DNA of 64,000 nucleotides from Antarctobacter albus (GTDB taxonomy: Bacteria; Pseudomonadota; Alphaproteobacteria; Rhodobacterales; Rhodobacteraceae): assembly GCF_900101505.1 (NCBI RefSeq), contig NZ_FMZI01000006.1:274466-338465 (forward strand). The letters are read 5' to 3'. Under the pieces are notes generated by a model, which worked only from the letters and a program-made list of their open reading frames with translations, did not search any database and was not told the origin of the DNA. Shown one piece after another: positions 1 through 8,248 of the stretch (positions within the stretch are counted from its first letter, which is position 1; each line of letters opens with the position of its first letter). The position numbers and the translations under genes were made by a program.

Positions 1-615
1 ACCTGCGCAGGCCGGTTCACAGCGCTGCCGATGGACGTGTCGAATTTTTCGGCGGTTCGGCAGGGCTTTGCCGAGGTCACAGCCCGCTACGGGGCGCTGG
101 CCCTGCTGATCAACAACGCCGCCGTCTACCCCAGGCGCGATGTTTTCGACGAAACGCCAGAGCTGTTCTGGCAAAGCTTGGCGATCAATCTAGGCGGGGT
201 CTACGCCTGCTCCTGGGCCGCCTTGCAGGACATGGCGCCGCGCGGGACAGGGCGCATCCTGAACGTTGCCAGCTATGCCGACATCGCGCCCCTGCCCGCC
301 TCGGCGGCCTATTCCGTGTCGAAGGGCGCGCAAAGGGTGCTGACCCGCGCCCTGATCGCCGATCTGTTCGACCGCTTTCCCGGTATCGTCCTCACCGACT
401 GGTTGCCCGGGGCGCTGGCCACCGGCATGGGCATCCCCGATGGGCTACCGCCGGAGACAGCCGCGCAATGGGGGGTGAAACTGGCACTGATGCGGGATGA
501 AGCCTTGAACGGCGCCGTGTTTGAGCGAGACATGGAACTGCTGCCGCCGCGCGGACTCAAGACGAAATTGAAAGACACGCTGATGATGCGACGCCCACGG
601 CCCCGCAGGCTCTGA
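1..615 (+). CDS. Short-chain dehydrogenase/reductase, 5' truncated by window edge
   Basis: The reading frame is open from base 1, so the gene begins upstream; about 204 C-terminal residues are visible. The SDR hallmarks present are the NNA segment after the central strand (LLINNAAVYP), a serine in the NVASYAD strand and the catalytic YSVSK tetrad pair. The N-terminal TGxxxGxG dinucleotide-binding loop lies outside the window. It is likely a cytosolic NAD(P)-dependent oxidoreductase; the substrate cannot be read from sequence, but its position next to sugar-modifying genes suggests a sugar or lipid-sugar substrate. It converges on the minus-strand glycosyltransferase that follows. Confidence 0.85.
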   Translation, partial: TCAGRFTALPMDVSNFSAVRQGFAEVTARYGALALLINNAAVYPRRDVFDETPELFWQSLAINLGGVYACSWAALQDMAPRGTGRILNVASYADIAPLPASAAYSVSKGAQRVLTRALIADLFDRFPGIVLTDWLPGALATGMGIPDGLPPETAAQWGVKLALMRDEALNGAVFERDMELLPPRGLKTKLKDTLMMRRPRPRRL

Positions 616-623
616 CGCCGTAG

Positions 624-643
624 GGTGGGTGATTGCACCCACC
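624..643. terminator. Bidirectional hairpin between convergent genes
   Basis: A perfect 8-bp stem (GGTGGGTG / CACCCACC) with a 4-base loop lies between the SDR stop and the convergent glycosyltransferase stop. There is no clear T run, so termination is inferred from position and stability. Confidence 0.5.
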
Positions 644-651
644 GCCCCCGG

Positions 652-1416
652 TCATGCCTTGCGGTCGCGGAACCGCAACAGCATGGAGCGCACCGCCAGA
701 CCCGGCAGCACCAGGGCACATTTCGCATAGCGTCCGGCCAGCCGCCCGGGGCTGAGCATCATCCGCCACAGCCATTCCATCGCGATCCGGCGCACCCATT
801 TCGGCGCCCGCTGCTGGGTGCCGGCAAAGAAATCCAGCCCTGCCCCGATCGAGGCAAAGCCCACCTCCGGCGCCACCCGGCGCCCGGTGGCGGCAAAGCT
901 TTCCTGTTTGGGCGCTCCCAGCGCGATGAAACACAGCCGCGCGCCGGACTCAGCGATCCGGTGCAACATCTCCTCGGCCTCCGGGCCCGCCGGGTCGAAT
1001 CCCATCGGCGGCGCGATCCGGCATACGACCTCGAGGTCGCGCACCTCGCGTTCGAGGTATTCCGCCGCCGCCGCCAACACGGGTTCGGACGACCCGAACA
1101 GCGCCACGGTTACCCCCTGCGCCGCCGCGATCTGGGCCAGCGGCAGAATCGCCTCGGAGCCGGGGATCAGCGACACGGGCCGCCCCGCCAGCCGCGACAG
1201 CCAGACGATCGGATACCCGTCGGCCACGACGAAATCCTGTGCCGCGTAGATGGTGCGGAAACTGTCCGAACCGCGCAACTTGACGATGTGATCGAGGTTG
1301 ATCGTGGCCAGCGCAAAACCGGCGCGGCGGGCAAACCGCTCGCGCACCCGCGCCTCGAGCACGGCCCATGTCGGCACGTTCACGACAACCGTGTCATCGC
1401 CAAATCGGAATTCCAT
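652..1416 (-). CDS. WecG/TagA/CpsF family glycosyltransferase
   Basis: This 254-residue protein has the family signatures: VVADGYPIVWLSR (about residue 68), the ALGAPKQE loop (about 173) and a C-terminal FFAGTQQRAPKWVRR..EWLWR segment that in this family anchors the enzyme to the membrane. Family members transfer ManNAc-type or related sugars from UDP-sugar to an undecaprenyl-linked acceptor, an early step of polymer assembly. I chose the ATG at 1416 (MEFRFGDD) because the family begins there; an in-frame upstream extension is Arg/Cys-rich and unlike the family. It is divergent from the Gfo-led operon, sharing a 191-bp control region. The exact sugar is unknown. Confidence 0.9.
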   Translation of the reverse strand: MEFRFGDDTVVVNVPTWAVLEARVRERFARRAGFALATINLDHIVKLRGSDSFRTIYAAQDFVVADGYPIVWLSRLAGRPVSLIPGSEAILPLAQIAAAQGVTVALFGSSEPVLAAAAEYLEREVRDLEVVCRIAPPMGFDPAGPEAEEMLHRIAESGARLCFIALGAPKQESFAATGRRVAPEVGFASIGAGLDFFAGTQQRAPKWVRRIAMEWLWRMMLSPGRLAGRYAKCALVLPGLAVRSMLLRFRDRKA

Positions 1417-1520
1417 AACGGCACCCTGTTCCCCCGACCGCAGCAATAGCCTGTTCCCGTGACAGGCGCAGTGACCTTTCCACAATACATTCCCTTTTTT
1501 CGACATCACTGGTGCCGCAC

Positions 1521-1536
1521 TGCCGCAATTTCCCGG
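1521..1536 (+). promoter_or_regulatory. Shared EPS-locus motif, copy 1 (TGCCGCAATTTCCCGG)
   Basis: This intergenic site lies 72 bp before the Gfo start and 105 bp before the wecG-type start. It matches copies at 11278-11293 and 24014-24029 at nearly every position and has the same orientation relative to the downstream gene (Gfo operon). It is inferred to be an operator; no known regulator motif was recognised. Confidence 0.5.
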
Positions 1537-1607
1537 TGCACGTCGAAATATGGCCATGTTTAGGTGTTTTATCTTCGCACCAACACAGGCGGGCCAAGGG
1601 TGGCACA

Positions 1608-2774
1608 GTGAAGTCGAGCAGGGCAGAGTCGGGCGCCGGTCAGGGCGCGCAGGCCGGGCAGGTCGTTCTGCTGGGCTGTGGCTTTGTCGCCGATCTCTAC
1701 ATGCGCTCGCTGGCCGCGATGCCGGAGATAACCGTCGCCGGGGTCTGGGATCAGGATGCCGACCGCCTGCGCGCCTTCTGTGATTTCTGGGGATTGCCGG
1801 CCCGCGCCAGCCTGGCGGACCTTCTGGACCGTGCGCCCGGGGCGCTGGTCCTGAACCTCACCAATCCCCATGCCCATTTCGACACCTCGCGCGCCTGCCT
1901 TCAGGCGGGACGCCATGTCTATTCCGAAAAACCGCTGGCCATGACGCTGGAACAGGCCAAGGAACTGCACGCGCTGGCCGGGGAAAACGGGCTGATGCTG
2001 GCCTCTGCGCCCTGTTCCGCGCTGGGAGAGGCGGCCCAGACCCTGGGACATGCCCTGCGCACCGGCATCGCTGGCACGCCCCGCGCCATCTACGCCGAAC
2101 TCGACGACGGGTTCATCCCGCAAGCCGCCTATCGCAAGTGGCTGTCGGACTCCGGCGCCCCCTGGCCCTATGAGGATGAATTCCGCACCGGCTGCACTAT
2201 GGAGCACGCAGGTTATTACCTGACCTGGCTGATTTCCTGGTTCGGGCCGGTGCGCACCGTGGTCGCCGCCTCTGCCGAGACCATCCCTGACAAGGAAGGC
2301 ACAGGCCCCTTCGCGCCGGACCTCTCGGTGGCGATGCTGTTCTTTGACAAGGGGCCCGTCACGCGGTTGACCTGTTCCATCACTGCGCCGCACGATCACC
2401 GTATCCGCATCGTCGGCGACAAGGGCGTGCTGTCATGCGCCGCCGCCTGGGACAACGCGGCCAAGGTGACATTCGCGCGTCGGCTGACCCTGCGACGGCG
2501 GTTGATGGAACATCCCTTTCCCCGCACCCTGCGCCTGCCGCAGCCGACCCATCCCAAGGTCAAGCGATGGGGGGCCGCGGCGATGAACTTCATGCTGGGT
2601 CCGGCCGAGGTGCTGGAGGCACTTCATCAGGGGCGCCCCTGCCGCATGTCGAACGATTTTGCCCTGCACCTGACAGAGGTCACGCTGGCGATCCAGAACG
2701 CCGGAGAGACGAGCGGTGCCCAGTCCATGACAACCACCTGCACAGCGATGGAGCCGATGCCTTGGGCCAGTTGA
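1608..2774 (+). CDS. Gfo/Idh/MocA family NAD(P)-dependent sugar oxidoreductase
   Basis: This 388-residue protein has an N-terminal Rossmann fold with VLLGCGFVADLYM (about residues 17-29) and the family's EKPLAM segment (about residue 106) carrying the conserved lysine. Family members oxidise or reduce sugar rings or nucleotide sugars. The GTG at 1608 is preferred because AAGGG lies 7-8 bases upstream and the fold starts soon after; the frame is open further upstream without a plausible start. It heads a five-gene operon; its stop overlaps the next gene's start region. The second copy of this family in the operon is fused to an epimerase (5936-8038), so the two oxidoreductase/epimerase pairs may act in sequence on one sugar. 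Substrate unknown. Confidence 0.9.
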   Translation: MKSSRAESGAGQGAQAGQVVLLGCGFVADLYMRSLAAMPEITVAGVWDQDADRLRAFCDFWGLPARASLADLLDRAPGALVLNLTNPHAHFDTSRACLQAGRHVYSEKPLAMTLEQAKELHALAGENGLMLASAPCSALGEAAQTLGHALRTGIAGTPRAIYAELDDGFIPQAAYRKWLSDSGAPWPYEDEFRTGCTMEHAGYYLTWLISWFGPVRTVVAASAETIPDKEGTGPFAPDLSVAMLFFDKGPVTRLTCSITAPHDHRIRIVGDKGVLSCAAAWDNAAKVTFARRLTLRRRLMEHPFPRTLRLPQPTHPKVKRWGAAAMNFMLGPAEVLEALHQGRPCRMSNDFALHLTEVTLAIQNAGETSGAQSMTTTCTAMEPMPWAS

Positions 2775-3742
2775 CGATAGCCATCACCGGGGCGGGCGGT
2801 TTTCTGGGCCGCGCCTGCGTGGCCGAGGCCCGGCGCCGGGGCCTGCCGGTCCTTGCGCTCTATCGCAACAGCCTGCCCGGGGATTGGGCCGGGGACGCGG
2901 GGATCACACCACTGCAACTGGACCTGACCGCCCCCGATGCCGCAGACCGCCTGCGCGCAGCCCTACCCGAGGACTGCGCCATCATCCACGCGGCGGCCCA
3001 TCTGGGCGATAATCTGGCGGCAGTCGCCCGCGACACGCTGAGCGCCACCCGCACCCTGCGCGACGCATGGCGCGACAGTGACGCACGCCTCGTGCTGATC
3101 TCATCCCTTGCCGTCTATGATACCGACGCGCTGGCGCCCGGTGACGCGGTCAGCGAATCCACGCCGCTGATCCCCCTGCCCGATACGCCGGAACAGGCCC
3201 GCGACGCCTATGCCGGCTCCAAGCGCCTGCAAGAGGCACTGTTCCTCGACGATCTTCAGGACGGCTGGATCCTGCGGCCCGGCGCGCTTTGGGGACCGGG
3301 GCGGACCTGGCACGCGCTGCAGGGGTTCCGGGCCTCCAAGCTCTTTGTCACCATCGGGTCGCATGGCGAGCTGCCTTTGGCCCATGTGGACCTCTGCGCG
3401 CAAATCGCCGTCGAGGCTGCGCGCACGCCCACCCCCGGCCCCGGCATCGTCAATGTCTTTGACGACGATCGCCCCACCCGCGCGCGGTTCCTGCGCGCGC
3501 ACAGGCGCTGTTTCGGCTGGCCACGCCTGAACGTGACGGTTCCCTACGGGGCCTGGCTTGCACTGGTGCGCCTGTTGAAACCAATCTCAGGCAACCTGCC
3601 CGGCCTCTTTCGCGAGAACATCCTGCGGGCACGGCTCATGCCGCTGCGCTATCCCAACACGCGGATGCGCAGCGCCTTTCCGGGTGAGGATATCGACACC
3701 TTCGAGGGCCTGATGACCCGCGCGGCGGAGGATCGTGGATGA
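2762..3742 (+). CDS. NAD-dependent epimerase/dehydratase (extended SDR)
   Basis: This 326-residue extended SDR starts directly with the Rossmann motif TGAGGFLG (residues 8-15) and has the catalytic YAGSK motif. No ATG or GTG precedes the fold in frame. The TTG at 2762 is chosen because GGAG sits 8 bases upstream; a second TTG at 2771 overlaps the preceding TGA. The gene overlaps its upstream neighbour by 13 bases and its downstream neighbour by ATGA, so translation is probably coupled. Family members epimerise, dehydrate or reduce nucleotide sugars; here the partner is the Gfo-type oxidoreductase encoded just upstream. The same family pairing recurs as a fusion later in the operon. Confidence 0.87.
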   Translation: MGQLTIAITGAGGFLGRACVAEARRRGLPVLALYRNSLPGDWAGDAGITPLQLDLTAPDAADRLRAALPEDCAIIHAAAHLGDNLAAVARDTLSATRTLRDAWRDSDARLVLISSLAVYDTDALAPGDAVSESTPLIPLPDTPEQARDAYAGSKRLQEALFLDDLQDGWILRPGALWGPGRTWHALQGFRASKLFVTIGSHGELPLAHVDLCAQIAVEAARTPTPGPGIVNVFDDDRPTRARFLRAHRRCFGWPRLNVTVPYGAWLALVRLLKPISGNLPGLFRENILRARLMPLRYPNTRMRSAFPGEDIDTFEGLMTRAAEDRG

Positions 3743-4968
3743 GCCTGCCGAAACTGGCCTACCTGACCGGTGAATACCCCCGCGCGTCCGATACCTTCAT
3801 CCAGCGCGAGGTCGCCGCCCTGCGCGCACTTGGCCATGAGGTCGAGACCTGTTCGATCCGCACCACCGGGGCCGAACACCTCGTCGGCCCGGAACAGCGC
3901 GCGGAACACGCCCGGACCTACAAGGTGCTGGACGCGGCAAGAAACCCGCTGACCCTGCTGCGCGCCCATCTGCGCTGGATGCGCCAACCGGGCCGTTACC
4001 TGGGCGCGCTGAAGCTGGCCTGGCGGACGGCGCCCAAGGGTGTGAAAGGCCGGCTCTACAACCTGATCTATTTCCTCGAGGCGGGGGTGCTGGCCGCACA
4101 TCTGGCCGATCAGGGTGTCGACCACCTGCACAATCATATCGCCAAGGCCTCCTGCACGGTGGCCATGCTCGCCTCGGAAATGTCGGGCATTCCCTACAGT
4201 TTCACCATCCACGGGCCGGACATCTTCTTCGAGCCGCACCACTGGCGCATCGACGAAAAGGCGGCCCGCGCCACCTTTGTCGCCTGCATCTCGGAATACT
4301 GCCGGTCACAGCTGATGTGCTTTGCCGACCAGGCGCATTGGGACCGCTTTCACATCGTGCATTGCGGTGTCGATCCCGACCGGTATTCCCCTGCACCCCA
4401 CGCGGGCGAGGGCACGCATCTGCTGTTCGTCGGCCGGCTGGCCGGGGTCAAGGGCGTTCCGATCCTGGTCGAGGCGCTGCGCCGGCTTGCCCCCGACACG
4501 CCCGGACTGCGTGTGACGATCATCGGAGACGGCCCCGACCGCGCCGCGCTGGAAGCGCAAGCGCAGGGGCTGCCCGTCACTTTCACCGGCTACCAGTCGC
4601 AATCCGAGGTCGCGGAAGCACTGTCGACGGCGGATCTCTTTGTCCTGCCCAGTTTCGCCGAAGGCGTGCCTGTGGTCCTGATGGAGGCGATGGCCTCTCA
4701 CGTTCCGGTCATCACCACCCGCATCGCCGGGGTGCCGGAACTGGTGGCGCAGGGCACCTCTGGCCTGCTGGTGGCGCCCGGTGACGTCGAGGGCCTGCGG
4801 GACGCCATCAAGGCCCTGACCCAGGACCCCCTGCGGCGCCGGCGGATGGGTCTGGAAGGCCGCGCCAAGGTCGAGACCGAATTCAACATCACGCGCGAGG
4901 CGGGCTGGCTGTCGACGCTGTTCAGCGGCTATGCCACCGGAACGCCGCCACGGGGGAAACGTCCGTGA
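3739..4968 (+). CDS. GT4 family glycosyltransferase
   Basis: This 409-residue GT-B fold enzyme has an N-terminal acceptor domain (YLTGEYPRASDTFIQRE near the start) and a C-terminal nucleotide-sugar domain with the GT4 E-x7-E motif FAEGVPVVLMEAM (about residues 311-323). The HGPDIFFEP segment and the pattern of IHGPDI...CISEYCRSQL are typical of colanic-acid/exopolysaccharide type retaining transferases. The start ATG overlaps the previous stop (ATGA). It acts on the cytosolic face of the membrane, extending a lipid-linked oligosaccharide. A second, same-sized GT4 of the locus lies at 26527-27756. Donor and acceptor sugars cannot be deduced. Confidence 0.92.
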   Translation: MSLPKLAYLTGEYPRASDTFIQREVAALRALGHEVETCSIRTTGAEHLVGPEQRAEHARTYKVLDAARNPLTLLRAHLRWMRQPGRYLGALKLAWRTAPKGVKGRLYNLIYFLEAGVLAAHLADQGVDHLHNHIAKASCTVAMLASEMSGIPYSFTIHGPDIFFEPHHWRIDEKAARATFVACISEYCRSQLMCFADQAHWDRFHIVHCGVDPDRYSPAPHAGEGTHLLFVGRLAGVKGVPILVEALRRLAPDTPGLRVTIIGDGPDRAALEAQAQGLPVTFTGYQSQSEVAEALSTADLFVLPSFAEGVPVVLMEAMASHVPVITTRIAGVPELVAQGTSGLLVAPGDVEGLRDAIKALTQDPLRRRRMGLEGRAKVETEFNITREAGWLSTLFSGYATGTPPRGKRP

Positions 4969-5924
4969 CCCCCGTCGATGTCGTCCTGATCGGCCGGAAC
5001 GAGGGCGCGCGGCTGGTCGTTGCGCTGGCCTCTGTCCAGGGGCAGGCGCGCGAGATCGTCTATGTCGATTCCGGCTCTACCGACGACAGCCTTGCCGAGG
5101 CGCGCGCCGCCGGCGCAAAGGTCGTCGAACTGGACATGTCCACGCCCTTTACCGCCGCCCGCGCCCGGAACGCCGGGTTCGACGCGCTGACCGCGCCGCG
5201 CATTGTCATGTTCATCGACGGCGATTGCACCTTGCACCCCGGGTTTCTCGACGCCGCGCGTACGCATCTCGAGACGTGCCCGCAGCTTGGTCTCGTCACT
5301 GGCTGGCGGTCGGAAATCCATCCGGATACCTCGATCTACAACGCGATCTGCGACTGGGAATGGCACCGCCCCGCCGGGCCGATCCAGGCCTGTGGCGGCG
5401 ACATGATGGTGCGGGCAGAGGCCTGGGCGGGCGTGGGCGGCATGAACCCCTCGGTGATCGCCGCAGAGGACGATGAATTCTGCACCCGGTTGCGCAAGGC
5501 CGGCTGGCAGCTGGAACGCCTGCCGCTGGAAATGACGCGCCACGATGCCGCCATGCTGAACTTTGGCCAGTGGTGGCGCCGTGCGGTCCGCACGGGCCAC
5601 GGGTTTGCCCAGGTGGGCCATCTGCACCCAGAGTATTTCCGGACCGAACGCCGCCGCGTCCTGACCTTTGCCCTGGTCCTGCCGCTGCTCTTCCTGGCCG
5701 GGTTTTTCACCACGTCCTGGATCAGCGCACTTGTCCTGTTGCTCTATGGCTACAGCCATGTCCGCTCGATCCGCGGACTGCGCGCCGACGGATTGCCGCC
5801 CGGACAGGCGCACCGGCTGGCCCTGTTGCTGACCCTGTCGAAATTCCCGAACCTGATCGGCATGGCGCGGTTTCACGCGCGGCGGCTCTCTGGCGTTGAA
5901 ATGCGGATTATTGAATACAAATGA
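4965..5924 (+). CDS. GT2 family glycosyltransferase with C-terminal membrane segment
   Basis: This 319-residue GT-A protein starts at a GTG overlapping the previous TGA (GTGA). The N-terminal half has VVLIGRNEGARL, the DSGSTDDS loop and a DGDC acidic motif that stands for DxD; EDDEF (about 168-172) gives the catalytic-base region. Residues about 225-255 are strongly hydrophobic (one or two membrane helices), so it is likely anchored at the inner membrane. Family members are inverting transferases adding sugars to lipid-linked intermediates. It belongs to the five-gene operon and is followed 11 bp later by the fusion oxidoreductase. Confidence 0.9.
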   Translation: MTPVDVVLIGRNEGARLVVALASVQGQAREIVYVDSGSTDDSLAEARAAGAKVVELDMSTPFTAARARNAGFDALTAPRIVMFIDGDCTLHPGFLDAARTHLETCPQLGLVTGWRSEIHPDTSIYNAICDWEWHRPAGPIQACGGDMMVRAEAWAGVGGMNPSVIAAEDDEFCTRLRKAGWQLERLPLEMTRHDAAMLNFGQWWRRAVRTGHGFAQVGHLHPEYFRTERRRVLTFALVLPLLFLAGFFTTSWISALVLLLYGYSHVRSIRGLRADGLPPGQAHRLALLLTLSKFPNLIGMARFHARRLSGVEMRIIEYK

Positions 5925-5935
5925 GGATTTAACCC

Positions 5936-8038
5936 ATGTCCACCCCCATCCGCGTCGGCCTGATCGGGGCCGGTTACATCGCAGACTGGCACGCCGACGC
6001 CCTGCGCGCGACCCCGGGCGTCGAGGTCACGGCGGTCTGCGACATGCGCGAAAGCGCCGCCCGCGCGCTGGCCGAGCCGCTTGGCGCGAGGGTGTTCACA
6101 ACTGTCACCGAGCTGATCGATTCGAAGGCCTGCGACGCCGTCCACATCTTGACGCCGCCAAATATACATAAGGATATCGCGACTCAGTGCCTCACCGGCG
6201 GGCTGCACGTGCTTGTGGAAAAACCTGTGGCTGAATCCGGCGACGAGACCGATTCCATCCACAGGGCAGCGGTGGAGGCGAACCGCAAATTCCACCCCGG
6301 GCACAACTTTCTTGGCCTGCCATCCTATGTCCGCATGAAAGAGGCACTGGCGGCGGGCGACTATGGCCGTGTCTCTTCGGCAGAGATCACCTGGGCACTG
6401 CCGCTGGCGCCGCTGCGGTCGGGTCCGTTCAACCTGTGGCTCTTGCGGCAGCCGAAAAACCTGCTGCTGGAACTGGGGCCGCACCTGGTGGCCTTTGCGC
6501 AGGACCTTTTCGGTGACATGGAAATCCTGCACGCCCATGCGACCCATCCCGTGATGCTGCCGGGAGAGGACCCGCGCCCGCAGGGGTTCCGCATCCTGGC
6601 CCGCGCCGGACAGGTCGAGATCACCTTTACGCTGGCGATGGTGGAAACCATCGACGACCGCTCCGTCACCCTGCGCGGCTCATCCGCCCGGGCGCGGCTG
6701 GACTTTGCGCAGGACGTGCTGGTGGTGGAGCGGGAAAACGCCGCCGATCTGGTGGCCAACCCGCTGAAGAAACAGTTGGAACTGTCCCGCCAGCATCGGC
6801 GCGAAGGGCTGTCGAACGCCTGGACACAGCTCCGCTCGCTGAACACCCGAAATCCCTATGGCCTGTCCTTTCGGGGCATGAACGCCGCGATCTATGGCGC
6901 TCTGGCCGAGGGCAAGCCGCAGGATGCACGCTTTTCCGGCGAAAGCGCGGTCAAGGTCATGCGCACCATCGACGCGATGATCGCGAAACTGCCGCCCGAG
7001 ACCCTGAAGACCACCGCCCCAGCCGTGCAGACCCGGCACCCGAAACCGACGGCGATGGTCATCGGCGGCACGGGTTTCATCGGCCGCGCCCTGACCCGGC
7101 GCCTTGTGGCCGACGGGCGTGACGTGCGGGTGCTGTCGCGCGGGACATCCGGCCCCTTCCCCGACCTGCCCGACAACGTCGAAACCGTCTCTGCCTCGCT
7201 CCATGATCTCGACGCGCTGACAGAGGCGATGCAGGGGATCGAGGTGGTCTTCAACCTGGCCAAGTCGCTGGACGACACCTGGGCCGATTGCCTGAAAAAC
7301 GATGTCGGCGTGGCTCTGCGCATCGCGATGGCCAGCGAAAAGGCCGGTGTCAAACGGCTGATCTACACCGGGACCATCGCCAGCTACGACATGTCCGATC
7401 CGAACGTGCAGATCACCGAGGACACCGGCTTTGCCGAGGACATGACAGACCGCAACCTGTATGCCCGGTCCAAGGCAGAATGCGAACGCAAGCTGCTGGA
7501 ACTGCACCGGGAACGGGGTCTGCCGCTGGTCATCGCGCGGCCCGGGATCGTCGTTGGCCACGGCGGACCGCTGCAACATTGGGGCATCGGGCGCTGGCAC
7601 GGGGCGGGCGCGGTGCGCATCTGGGGTCACGGGCGTAACATCCTGCCCTTTGTCCTGATCGACGACGTGGCCGACGGGCTGGTGCGGATGATCGACGCGC
7701 CCGTCGAAGGGCAGAGTTTTAACCTGATCGGAGAGCCGATGCTCTCGGCCCGAGGCTATTTCAACGCCATCCACGAAACGCTGGGCGCAAAAATCCGCGT
7801 GGTGCCGGGCAACCTGAACGCCTTTTATGCCTCTGACGCGATGAAATACCTGCTCAAGAAATACGCCCTGCGGCGCCAGGGCGTGATCCGCCCCTCGCTG
7901 GCCGACTGGAAAAGCCGGGCGCATTTCTCACCCTTCGTGAACACGCGGCCAAAGGACGTGCTGGGCTGGCAGCCCGAGACCGACAAGGCCCGTTTCGTCG
8001 AAGAGGCGATCACGCGGGCCAACCTCTTTGGCTTTTGA
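5936..8038 (+). CDS. Fusion of Gfo/Idh/MocA oxidoreductase and NAD-dependent epimerase
   Basis: This 700-residue protein contains two complete enzymes. Residues about 1-365 are a Gfo/Idh/MocA oxidoreductase (VGLIGAGYIADWHADAL at 7-23, VEKPVAE near 95). Residues about 375-700 are an extended SDR (MVIGGTGFIGRAL near 380, catalytic YARSK near 512). The linker around 360-372 is short and Lys/Pro rich. The reading frame is uninterrupted, so this is a real fusion and not a frameshift joining. It is the last gene of the operon whose first two genes encode the same two families as separate proteins. The domains probably catalyse successive oxidation/epimerisation of one sugar or bound intermediate. 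Substrate not identifiable. Confidence 0.9.
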   Translation: MSTPIRVGLIGAGYIADWHADALRATPGVEVTAVCDMRESAARALAEPLGARVFTTVTELIDSKACDAVHILTPPNIHKDIATQCLTGGLHVLVEKPVAESGDETDSIHRAAVEANRKFHPGHNFLGLPSYVRMKEALAAGDYGRVSSAEITWALPLAPLRSGPFNLWLLRQPKNLLLELGPHLVAFAQDLFGDMEILHAHATHPVMLPGEDPRPQGFRILARAGQVEITFTLAMVETIDDRSVTLRGSSARARLDFAQDVLVVERENAADLVANPLKKQLELSRQHRREGLSNAWTQLRSLNTRNPYGLSFRGMNAAIYGALAEGKPQDARFSGESAVKVMRTIDAMIAKLPPETLKTTAPAVQTRHPKPTAMVIGGTGFIGRALTRRLVADGRDVRVLSRGTSGPFPDLPDNVETVSASLHDLDALTEAMQGIEVVFNLAKSLDDTWADCLKNDVGVALRIAMASEKAGVKRLIYTGTIASYDMSDPNVQITEDTGFAEDMTDRNLYARSKAECERKLLELHRERGLPLVIARPGIVVGHGGPLQHWGIGRWHGAGAVRIWGHGRNILPFVLIDDVADGLVRMIDAPVEGQSFNLIGEPMLSARGYFNAIHETLGAKIRVVPGNLNAFYASDAMKYLLKKYALRRQGVIRPSLADWKSRAHFSPFVNTRPKDVLGWQPETDKARFVEEAITRANLFGF

Positions 8039-8248
8039 CCCCGCTGGATTGGCTGTGCTGGTCAACAATCCCGGCGTTTCCACCTTATTCTGGCCAGATT
8101 TGGCTGGTTTAACGAAAATCGACCGGGTGTCCTTGTGGCGATCCCGAACACGGAAAACTGAATCGCGCCCTGCAGATTGGCGGGGCACAAGGGTATCATG
8201 GGCCGCACGGGCGACACGCGCGGCCCGGAAGGCCGCGGAGCAAGGGGC

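Noticed and set aside
1505..1536. Sigma-54 promoter between the divergent wecG-type and Gfo genes
   Set aside because: GG and GC elements do not have the required spacing on either strand.
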